Positions 4,422-11,305 of a DNA stretch of 11,305 bases are shown piece by piece (position 1 is the stretch's first letter; each line of letters opens with the position of its first letter). The DNA comes from Bacteroidales bacterium. GTDB taxonomy: Bacteria; Bacteroidota; Bacteroidia; Bacteroidales; JAOZVK01. The stretch lies in contig JAOZVK010000144.1 in assembly GCA_029938185.1 (NCBI GenBank), forward strand, positions 1-11,305. The letters run 5' to 3'. The position numbers were made by a program, and so were the translations under genes. The notes under the pieces are model-generated. The model saw only the letters and a list, made by a program, of their open reading frames with translations, was not told the origin of the DNA and ran no database searches.

Positions 4422-7400
4422 TCAAAAATCTTTTATTTTTTTAAATTCTTTTTCTTTCTTTTTTTTATCTTTTTCACGTTTATCTTCTTGTAATTTCTTC
4501 CACTTATCTTCGTGTTTTTGTTCATTTTTGTTCAGTTTGTTATCATCTTTATTTTTTCTATTTCTTTTTTTAATATCTTTTCTCAATTTTTTTTGACGTT
4601 TCACTTCCAGTTTATTTTCTTTTTTAACCTCTTTTTCTAATTTTCGTTTAGTCTTTTTATCCAATTTTTGTTTTTGTTTTCGTTGCTTACGACTTAACTT
4701 ACCTTGTTTTTTTAGATTTTTTATTCTTTCTTTAAGCTGCTTTGATTTAAAACCTAATGAAGCCTTTAATCCACTTAGAACTGCCTGAGTCCAATAATGG
4801 AAAATAGGTCTGTAAGTATCTCTTTCATAGTATATTTTGCCTTCGCGTAGTCTTCCATTTTTTCTTTTCGGATTGTTACTTCTTATAATTGTATTTGCAA
4901 CAAGAGACACAAGCCCTTTTGATGATGTTTTGGTACTATCTTTATCTGTTTTACTTTTAATACTTATTTTTAAATCATTGTAATTCAGCTGCATTTTGCC
5001 ATCAATAAATGAATTATTAGCCAAAGCCGAAAAACGTAGATTATTTACTATACCGCTTCTGACTGACACAAAAGCAATATTTTCTACTATTGGATTCAAA
5101 TAATTCAAATCCATAGAATCTAATGAGCCTGCAAAAACATATTCTCCATTTTCGCTATTTATAGGAAACCTAAAAGATGCGCTTAAAAGACTTTTTCCCA
5201 TAACATAGGTACTGGCTTTCATACGCATAACCTCCTTTTGTTTTTTGGCAATTGAATCGTTTGTCATGTTTGTAATTATTCCATTTAACTTTTCAAAAGT
5301 TATTATTCCTGTGTTTCTTGCTCCTCTATTGAACTGTTCATACGATACAAATGAGTTTTCAATCAGCACAGTATCAATTCTAATATAATTTTTAAGTTTA
5401 AATATTACATTATTCAATAATTTGGGTCTACGTGTAGAATCAAACAAATAATTTTTGTCTTTATACACATGTAAATTTATATTTTTCAGTCTAATATTTT
5501 CTGCTCTTATTTCTTTCTTTTCAATTAAATTTTTTAAATCAAATTTTTTGATATTAATTTTATCACCATGTAAATAAAGCACTGATTTTTGAAACCCTTT
5601 TATCTTGGGAACTTCACTTCTTTCATAGTTGGGGTGCATGCTTATATTGTTAATATATAAAACAGAGTCTTTTGTTGAAATTCCAATATCATGTGTCTCA
5701 AACCTATATAAGCTATTGGGAGGATTGTAAGCATATTGCCTAAGCTTTATATCAATATTATCAGAATATAATAATTTTTCGTTTTTTGTTGAATCAATTT
5801 TTAGTTTGTCAATTCTAAAATCAATATTTTTAAGATTAATTGAAGTAATACTATCTACCGCATCTATTTTTTTAAATTTTATTTCTGTATTTTCAGATTT
5901 TACTTTTCCTATACATATACTGTTTAATTTTCCTTTAATTTTGTTGTATAAATTAATTTTTGTAAAAGGTATATTTTTCTTTTTATTAACTTTTTGGAAA
6001 ACCTCTAAATCAATTTTTGTATTGTTTGTATAAATGGATTTTATGTGAACATCTTTGTTCGTTAATAGCTTATTATAGTCAAAATTATTGATTTCAAGTA
6101 TTGGCAAAGATATATCATATAACATATTCTTTTTATGCGTATTAGCTGAATTGTTTATTTTAGGCAAATGGTTTATTCTTAAACTATCGAATCTAAATGA
6201 AGAATTGTTTGATGAAAAATATATTTTATTAGCACGAAGTGTATGAATACTGTCAGGAAGTTGCAAATTATAGTTTTTTAAAACTAATTCTATATTGCCA
6301 AAATCATTAATACGACCATTTTCGCCTATCAAATTTGAATCAATTCGCAGGCTGTCTATATTCATATTAAAATTTCCCTTTGAAAAAATAAATTCAGAGT
6401 TTTTTAGCTTATTAATAAATCCAATATTACCATTGTTTATAACTAAATTATTCACATTTAAATGTTTAATAAATTTAGGTAATTTTATTTTCTTTAACTT
6501 AAATTTTATTTTTTTAGTAGAATCTTTTTTAATTTTAGGATGTGTTATATAAAAAATAGAAGGCTTTGATAATTCTATATTACTAATATTTAAGATATTA
6601 TCATAATAATATTTATCAATATCTATATTTCTGGCTTCAAATTTTGGAATATAAATATTAAAGTAGCTTTTTGTTTTCATTGAGTCAGAAAAATATTTAT
6701 TGTTTTTTAACATTATATTATTCAAAGTCAAGCTTTTTTTGTTAGTTGATAAATTAATATTCTTAACACTTATTTCATAAAGCTTTCCAGGTAGTTCAAA
6801 AACATTGTTACGTAGTTTTAGGTTTATTTTGTTCGGAAATAAATAAGGTTTCTCGAAATCTAATGAGTCAATATCTACAAAAAAATTATTTAGTGATAAG
6901 GATATTTGATTTTTGAAAGATAAAATTTTATTACCTAAACTATCATTTAATAAAAAACGGATTTTTCCATTAGTCAAATTTATATTTTTCACATCAATAA
7001 CTTCAATATAATTATTAAACAAATCAAGAGTTTTGTTTCTAACTAACAAAGTATCCATTATTTGAACATTGGTAGAATCTATTTTGTTTTTCGATTCGTT
7101 AATTATATTTACAACTTCTTCCAAAGTAGCAATTATTTTTTTTTCTTGTTCTTCTAAACTATTTAATGAAGTATCAATTATTGAGAATACAACAACGGTA
7201 TCGTTTCTAAATAAGTTTTTATATTTAGTAATTTTTATATTAGGTTTTGTTATATTTATATTATTTATATTAAGTTTTTTATTAAAATACATTTCATAAA
7301 AATCAATACCTGTCAGATGTAGTTTACTTATCTTAAAATTAAACAAATCGGATCTTAAATTTTTCTTTAATTCATCAATACCGTTTCTTCCTTCGTGGGC

Positions 7401-9293
7401 TTGTAATGATATATTTTCGATATTTAGTAGAGATTTTTTTGTAGAAAGATTTATGCTTTTTGCCTTTAAAACATGAATATTATCTTTTAAATCCATTGAA
7501 TAATCCTCTAAATTTAGGTTTACATGGTCGGCATACAAAAACTTTTTGTTTTTATTGTTTTGAGGATTTATTTCAAAATTTGTTAATAAAAAGCTAAGCT
7601 TAGATTTGTATGAAATTTTTGTACTATCGTTTATATATTTACTTAAATTAATTGTTGTTTTATACATCAAAAAGTTTCGTATTTTCAAAAGCTTAATATA
7701 ATGTAAACTTAATGATTTCAAATCATTAGATTTTTTATTTATAGTTCTATTATTGTTGTTTTTAGTAAAATGTGATATAATATTAAGTTTTGCATTTAAA
7801 ATTTTAAACGAAACTATTTGTAATTCTCTATCATTATACACTTTATGCATGTTTATTCCATCTATTTCTAAATTTGGAATTTGAATATTATATTTGTTTT
7901 TTTGTCTAAACTTTGTATTTGATAAAGGTATTAATTTAACATTTTTAGCATTAATCAACTTATTTTCTGATGATAAATACAAATAATTCGCCTCAAGCTT
8001 ATGTACTTTATCGGCAAGTATCATTTTCATGGATTTTAATCTAAAGAGAATATTATCCGATAATAATATTTTTTTGTTATTTGAATACGATTTTTTATTC
8101 AAATCAAATTTTATCAACTTTATTGTAAACTCATTAGCAGAATATTGTGCCGCATTTTTAAAAGATTTATTATATAATTTCAGTTTAGCTTTTCTAAGAA
8201 AAAAAGTATCAACTTTAATATAATCAAGCTTACCTTCAATAAGTTTATACAAATCAAGATTATGTCTTTTCTTGCTTATTTCTTTATTATTTTTTCTATT
8301 TTTTAAAGCAATTTTTATATCAGGAAAACTAAAAATAAAACTTTTTATATTTATTTTCTTTTCAAAATATGCCTTATTAACATCAAAACCTGTTATTTCA
8401 ATTTTAGGAATTAAAATTTCAAACAAATTTCCTTTTACTAATTGTAACCATTTTTTTCTAATATTCGAAGGTTTCAATGACACATATTTTGCACTTAAAC
8501 TTGAGTCGTGAGTTGATATAATTATCTTTGATGCCTTAATAGTATGTATATTATCTTTAAGCTTCAAATCGTATTTATCCATCAAAATTTTTATATTTTC
8601 AGAATAAAATAATTTATCTTTTAGTTTATGATTATGTTGATTTACAATAAATTTATGTAACTCAATACTTATTTTACTATCCATTTGAGTACTATATGTT
8701 TGTTTTTCAATTGCAAGATCAAAAAAACCATTATTTAGTTTTATTTCTTTTATATATAATTCGTTTATATAAGGCTCCATAGCAGGATACAAATCATTGT
8801 GAACGGCATCATACTTAATAGTTTTTTTCTTAATATTACCAGGTTTGTTTATTAGTTTTATTACAGGTTTTTCAATATTTATTGACTTTATGTGTAATTT
8901 TTTTTTTCGTACTAATTTTATTATATTTATTCTTTTTATTATAAGCGATTCAAAATATATACTATAAATTGCTTTTTTGTATTTTCTACTAATTTGCAAT
9001 TTGTTTAGCATTATAGTATCAGGATAAAATTTAAACTTTTTTAGTTTAAATGTACCTGTGCTTAAATCAATCGAAAATTTATCAAAATCAACATGATACA
9101 AACCATTGCTTTCTTTTTCAATGGTTTTCTGTATATATTTGCGAATTATTGAACTGGCAAAAAAGTAGAAAAATACTTCAGCTATAAGGAAAATAACTAA
9201 AAAAATAACAAGCAGTTTTATTAATCTATGCTTTCTTTTGTTTACCTTTTTGGGTTTTCTTTCTTCTTTTATATTTTCTTTTTTTTCACTCAT
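4422..9293 (-). CDS. Giant AsmA-like envelope protein with internal repeats and lysine-rich tail
   Basis: A 1,623-residue protein, probably anchored in the inner membrane and extending into the periplasm. Residues 1-23 are a basic cytoplasmic tail, and 24-50 form one membrane segment. Residues 61-150 resemble the AsmA start (DFDKFSIDLSTGTFKLKKFKF). About six β-rich repeats follow (165-1275). Residues 1310-1510 match the C-terminal region of Bacteroidota AsmA/DUF748-like proteins: ITFEKLNGIITNMTND, GKSLLSASFRFPI, AGSLDSMDLNYLNPIVENIAFV, then RRD-type and HYWTQAVLSGLKASLG motifs. The last 110 residues are a charged, largely Lys/Arg/Glu helix. AsmA-like and TamB-like proteins form grooves that carry lipids between membranes; I infer that role here from the family. 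The ATG at 9293 is chosen because the basic tail and membrane segment follow it. It is transcribed divergently from the hydantoinase gene, with no neighbouring envelope gene to narrow its substrate. Confidence 0.8.
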   Translation of the reverse strand: MSEKKENIKEERKPKKVNKRKHRLIKLLVIFLVIFLIAEVFFYFFASSIIRKYIQKTIEKESNGLYHVDFDKFSIDLSTGTFKLKKFKFYPDTIMLNKLQISRKYKKAIYSIYFESLIIKRINIIKLVRKKKLHIKSINIEKPVIKLINKPGNIKKKTIKYDAVHNDLYPAMEPYINELYIKEIKLNNGFFDLAIEKQTYSTQMDSKISIELHKFIVNQHNHKLKDKLFYSENIKILMDKYDLKLKDNIHTIKASKIIISTHDSSLSAKYVSLKPSNIRKKWLQLVKGNLFEILIPKIEITGFDVNKAYFEKKINIKSFIFSFPDIKIALKNRKNNKEISKKRHNLDLYKLIEGKLDYIKVDTFFLRKAKLKLYNKSFKNAAQYSANEFTIKLIKFDLNKKSYSNNKKILLSDNILFRLKSMKMILADKVHKLEANYLYLSSENKLINAKNVKLIPLSNTKFRQKNKYNIQIPNLEIDGINMHKVYNDRELQIVSFKILNAKLNIISHFTKNNNNRTINKKSNDLKSLSLHYIKLLKIRNFLMYKTTINLSKYINDSTKISYKSKLSFLLTNFEINPQNNKNKKFLYADHVNLNLEDYSMDLKDNIHVLKAKSINLSTKKSLLNIENISLQAHEGRNGIDELKKNLRSDLFNFKISKLHLTGIDFYEMYFNKKLNINNINITKPNIKITKYKNLFRNDTVVVFSIIDTSLNSLEEQEKKIIATLEEVVNIINESKNKIDSTNVQIMDTLLVRNKTLDLFNNYIEVIDVKNINLTNGKIRFLLNDSLGNKILSFKNQISLSLNNFFVDIDSLDFEKPYLFPNKINLKLRNNVFELPGKLYEISVKNINLSTNKKSLTLNNIMLKNNKYFSDSMKTKSYFNIYIPKFEARNIDIDKYYYDNILNISNIELSKPSIFYITHPKIKKDSTKKIKFKLKKIKLPKFIKHLNVNNLVINNGNIGFINKLKNSEFIFSKGNFNMNIDSLRIDSNLIGENGRINDFGNIELVLKNYNLQLPDSIHTLRANKIYFSSNNSSFRFDSLRINHLPKINNSANTHKKNMLYDISLPILEINNFDYNKLLTNKDVHIKSIYTNNTKIDLEVFQKVNKKKNIPFTKINLYNKIKGKLNSICIGKVKSENTEIKFKKIDAVDSITSINLKNIDFRIDKLKIDSTKNEKLLYSDNIDIKLRQYAYNPPNSLYRFETHDIGISTKDSVLYINNISMHPNYERSEVPKIKGFQKSVLYLHGDKINIKKFDLKNLIEKKEIRAENIRLKNINLHVYKDKNYLFDSTRRPKLLNNVIFKLKNYIRIDTVLIENSFVSYEQFNRGARNTGIITFEKLNGIITNMTNDSIAKKQKEVMRMKASTYVMGKSLLSASFRFPINSENGEYVFAGSLDSMDLNYLNPIVENIAFVSVRSGIVNNLRFSALANNSFIDGKMQLNYNDLKISIKSKTDKDSTKTSSKGLVSLVANTIIRSNNPKRKNGRLREGKIYYERDTYRPIFHYWTQAVLSGLKASLGFKSKQLKERIKNLKKQGKLSRKQRKQKQKLDKKTKRKLEKEVKKENKLEVKRQKKLRKDIKKRNRKNKDDNKLNKNEQKHEDKWKKLQEDKREKDKKKKEKEFKKIKDF
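5484..8801 (-). repeat. Six ~180-residue repeats within the AsmA-like protein
   Basis: A motif of the form (F/L)YSDNI.I.L..Y...L.DNIH.L.A..I recurs at residues 228, 410, 585, 817, about 994 and 1174. Spacings are 182, 175, 232, 177 and 180. Each is followed about 65 residues later by a second motif, IP.LEI.G.D..K.Y..K.L.I (at 295, 472, 654, 882, 1063 and a weak form near 1243). The protein repeats are strongly diverged and the DNA is not recognisably repeated. The one long spacing contains a helical insertion (695-755). Confidence 0.8.
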
Positions 9294-9446
9294 TAACTAT
9301 ATTAATATTTAAAGTCGGAGACCTTAATTAACTGTATTTATGCACAAATTTATTTATGCGTAAGCAAGGTAAAAAGGCTCGAAGAGCCAACTTTTTATTA
9401 TTAGACAACAAAATACTATCCAGAATTAAAACAAAAACATACATAT
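9294..9446. promoter_or_regulatory. Divergent intergenic region
   Basis: The only DNA available for promoters of both the AsmA-like gene (minus) and the hydantoinase gene (plus). I see no confident -33/-7 pair. The plus-strand leader ends in an A-rich aaaacaaaaacatacatat just before the hydantoinase ATG, as is usual for Bacteroidota translation starts. A terminator-like hairpin lies within it. Confidence 0.4.
9371..9396 (+). terminator. Terminator-like hairpin in the hydantoinase leader
   Basis: Sequence aaaaaggctc-gaa-gagccaac-ttttt forms a 5-bp GC stem (ggctc/gagcc) with a GAA loop, extended by A/T pairing, and a T-run follows. It lies 50 bases before the hydantoinase ATG and upstream of both divergent genes, an odd place for a terminator. 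It could act as a leader attenuator or be a stray dispersed hairpin. Confidence 0.4.
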
Positions 9447-10817
9447 ATGAAAGATATTGTTATAAAAAATGGATTAATTATAGATAACAAAACACAATAT
9501 ATAAATGACATACATATACATAATGGTAAGATTGCAAATATAAACAATAATATTAACATTACTAATGCAAAAATTATTGATGCCACTAATAAGTATATAT
9601 TTCCGGGAGCCATAGACCCACATGTTCATTTTTCGTTGCAAACTGATAGTGGTAATTCATCGGATAATTTTTTTACAGGAAGCAAGGCTGCAATTGCAGG
9701 AGGAACTACTTGTTTTATTGATTTTGTAACACCACATAGAAAAGAATCTTTGATTGATGCTTTAGAAAAACGAAAACAAGAAGCTAAAAAAAGCTTAATT
9801 GATTATGGTTTACATATGAGTATAACAGGCTGGAATAATGATAGTAGTAATGAAATTAAAAAATGCATTGAAAATGAAGGTATAAATTCATTTAAGACAT
9901 ATCTTGCTTACAAAAATTCCATTGGTATTAATGACAATGAGCTGATAAAAGTTCTTGATACAGTATCAAACTACGATGCAATTGTTACAGCACATTGCGA
10001 ACATGGCGATATTATAGAAAAACTTAGATACGATTATATAAAACAGTCTAAAACAGATGTGAAATATCATGCTTTTTCCAGACCTCAGCAAACAGAATCA
10101 GAGGCGGTAAATAGAATTATAATGCTTGCAATGCTAACAAATTGTAAATTATATATTGTTCATGTTTCTACCGAAGAATCTATAAATTTTATACAAAAAG
10201 CTCAACAAAATGGACAATATGTTTTAGCCGAAACATGTCCTCAATATCTATTGTTTGACGACTCGGTATACAACAATGATTTTTATGAAGCTGCAAAATA
10301 TGTATTAAGTCCACCATTAAGAAAAAAACAAGATATAAAAAGTTTATGGAATGCTTTGAAAAACAATACTATTCAAACTATTGCAACAGACCATTGTCCA
10401 TTCAACTTAATAGGACAAAAAGATAAAGGAAAAAACGACTTTACAAAAATCCCCAATGGTGTAGGTGGTGTAGAGCATCGTTTGGAACTATTATACACAT
10501 TTGGGGTGCTTCAAAATAAAATAAACATAAATCAATTTGTTGATATTATTTCAACAAATGCAGCTAAAATATTTGGGCTTGGCAACAGAAAAGGAGAAAT
10601 TAAAAAAAACTACGATGCTGATATTGTAATATGGAACCCTGTGAAAGAAAAAAAAATATCGGTTAAAAATCATTTTCAAAATTGTGATAACAATATATAT
10701 GAAGGAATAAAAGTTAAAGGTACAGTAGAAACTGTTATTACAAATGGGGTGATAGCTTTCGAAAATAATAAGTTTACTGATAATGAATTAAAAGGTAGGT
10801 ATATTTACAGAAAATAA
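9447..10817 (+). CDS. Dihydropyrimidinase / D-hydantoinase family amidohydrolase
   Basis: A 456-residue cytoplasmic metal-dependent cyclic amidohydrolase that should open dihydropyrimidine or hydantoin rings hydrolytically (5,6-dihydrouracil to N-carbamoyl-β-alanine in pyrimidine breakdown). The binuclear-metal ligands are all visible: His59 and His61 (DPHVHF), the carboxylated Lys156 (YLAYK), His183 (TAHCEHGD), His239 (YIVHVST) and Asp315 (ATDHCPF). Tyr155, Ser288 (LSPP) and Asn337 (PNGVGG) fit the substrate-backbone contacts known in hydantoinases. The SDNFFTGSKAAIAGGTTCFIDF block is typical of this branch rather than of PyrC dihydroorotase. Length is normal. A β-sandwich formed by residues 1-55 and the C-terminal ~80 residues surrounds the TIM barrel. 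No β-ureidopropionase or dihydropyrimidine dehydrogenase gene is adjacent, so the exact substrate stays open. The ATG at 9447 gives the standard MKDIVIKNGLIID start. Confidence 0.9.
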   Translation: MKDIVIKNGLIIDNKTQYINDIHIHNGKIANINNNINITNAKIIDATNKYIFPGAIDPHVHFSLQTDSGNSSDNFFTGSKAAIAGGTTCFIDFVTPHRKESLIDALEKRKQEAKKSLIDYGLHMSITGWNNDSSNEIKKCIENEGINSFKTYLAYKNSIGINDNELIKVLDTVSNYDAIVTAHCEHGDIIEKLRYDYIKQSKTDVKYHAFSRPQQTESEAVNRIIMLAMLTNCKLYIVHVSTEESINFIQKAQQNGQYVLAETCPQYLLFDDSVYNNDFYEAAKYVLSPPLRKKQDIKSLWNALKNNTIQTIATDHCPFNLIGQKDKGKNDFTKIPNGVGGVEHRLELLYTFGVLQNKININQFVDIISTNAAKIFGLGNRKGEIKKNYDADIVIWNPVKEKKISVKNHFQNCDNNIYEGIKVKGTVETVITNGVIAFENNKFTDNELKGRYIYRK

Positions 10818-10896
10818 GGTCTTCGACCAATTTAATAACTCTTATGCATGATATAATGAATTGTATACTGAAATGAATTAGACTTTAATATTGCTG

Positions 10897-10929
10897 AGAC
10901 CTGCAAGGTTTTTAAAACCTTGCAGGTCT
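10897..10929. terminator. Perfect 16-bp inverted repeat, likely bidirectional terminator
   Basis: agacctgcaaggtttt (10897-10912) and aaaaccttgcaggtct (10914-10929) pair perfectly around a single T. T-runs fall inside the stem on either strand. It lies between the converging ends of the hydantoinase gene and the Rpn-like gene, which fits a shared terminator. The same palindrome type recurs in many Bacteroidota genomes as far as I recall, so it may be a dispersed repeat used as a terminator. Confidence 0.6.
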
Positions 10930-11036
10930 TATCGAAAAATCCAAAACCCAGTTTCAATTCAGATAATTCAAGAAAAAATCTATATATTAATAATTTCCAC
11001 GATTTCCATCTTTGGCTATAAGTGCTAAAACTATTA

Positions 11037-11305
11037 TTATAGATTTTTAATTTTTTCTTTAGTCAATCCAGTAAATTGCATTATTTTTTCAATCGGTTCA
11101 TTTGCATCTTTCATTATTTTTGCTAATTCTTCTTTTCCTTTTTCTATACCCTCTTGTATTCCTTCTTCTTTTCCTTTTTCCATTCCTTGCTCCATTCCTT
11201 TTTCCATTCCTTGCTCCATTCCTTGCTCCATTCCTTGCTCCATTCCTTTTTCCATTCCTTTTTCCATTCCTTGCTCCATTCCTTGCTCCATTCCTTGCTC
11301 CATTC
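11037..11305 (-). CDS. C-terminal part of an Rpn/PD-(D/E)XK transposase-like nuclease (cut by window edge)
   Basis: Only the last 88 codons are inside the window; the gene continues beyond the right edge, so no start can be given. Eleven MEQG/MEKG tetrapeptides are followed by KEEG, IQEG and IEKG. The end is ELAKIMKDANEPIEKIMQFTGLTKEKIKNL, which splits into an amphipathic helix and the helical closing motif ...I.+.TGLT.EEI..L. This combination is characteristic of the Rpn family (recombination-promoting nuclease/putative transposase, PDDEXK_2-type) in Bacteroidota. The nuclease domain itself would lie upstream and is not visible, so activity cannot be judged. The alternative is another protein carrying the same common tail. 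Confidence 0.7.
   Translation of the reverse strand, partial: MEQGMEQGMEQGMEKGMEKGMEQGMEQGMEQGMEKGMEQGMEKGKEEGIQEGIEKGKEELAKIMKDANEPIEKIMQFTGLTKEKIKNL
11172..11305 (-). repeat. 12-bp in-frame tandem repeat (MEQG/MEKG)
   Basis: Eleven 12-bp units encode MExG with x in the order Q,Q,Q,K,K,Q,Q,Q,K,Q,K, and the array continues past the window edge. The Q and K units differ at two positions of the 12-mer (ttgctccattcc against tttttccattcc on the plus strand). Because the unit is a multiple of three, gain or loss of copies changes protein length without a frameshift. Confidence 0.9.

Noticed and set aside
5806..8511. Several plus-strand open frames of 64-85 codons opposite the AsmA-like gene
   Set aside because: Hydrophobic Phe/Leu-rich translations are what the antisense of a Lys/Asn-rich gene produces. 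None shows family features.
9416..9613. Minus-strand open frame opposite the hydantoinase start
   Set aside because: It overlaps the conserved N-terminus of a well-supported gene on the other strand and is a shadow of it.

Overview
The window looks like chromosomal DNA from a low-GC member of the Bacteroidota. I infer this from the strong A+T bias, A-rich leaders with no clear Shine-Dalgarno sequence ahead of the main genes, and the gene families present. Dispersed short palindromes and heptamer arrays of the kind often seen between Bacteroidota genes add weight. No rRNA, tRNA, CRISPR array or complete insertion sequence is visible.

Layout, left to right. (1) 1-281 is a hairpin-rich non-coding stretch. 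(2) 282-2060 encodes a single-chain aconitase/isopropylmalate-dehydratase family enzyme, with large and swivel domains fused. (3) 2061-4420 is an accessory strip with small genes between repeats. A small GlsB/YeaQ-like membrane protein (2379-2630) lies between two direct copies of a ~126-bp palindromic element. A HigB-HigA type II toxin-antitoxin pair (3427-4086) lies between two direct copies of a separate 106-bp repeat, and its toxin gene is interrupted by a frameshift in a run of eight A. Heptamer arrays sit just after three stop codons, and gene debris fills the rest. (4) 4422-9293 (minus) encodes a 1,623-residue AsmA-like envelope protein built from about six ~180-residue repeats, ending in a very lysine-rich tail. 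(5) 9447-10817 (plus), divergent from it, encodes a dihydropyrimidinase/D-hydantoinase with its metal ligands intact. (6) A perfect 16-bp inverted repeat (10897-10929) separates that gene from the 3' end of a converging gene (11037-11305, minus), cut by the window edge. Its C-terminus carries MEQG/MEKG tetrapeptide repeats, as in Rpn-family (PD-(D/E)XK) nucleases/transposase-like proteins.

The large genes do not form one pathway: the two enzymes and the AsmA-like protein look like independent transcription units. The functional pair visible is HigB/HigA. The most interesting material is the repeat architecture of the accessory strip, the possible slippage site in higB, and the modular AsmA-like protein. 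I see no convincing sign of an entirely new multi-gene system.
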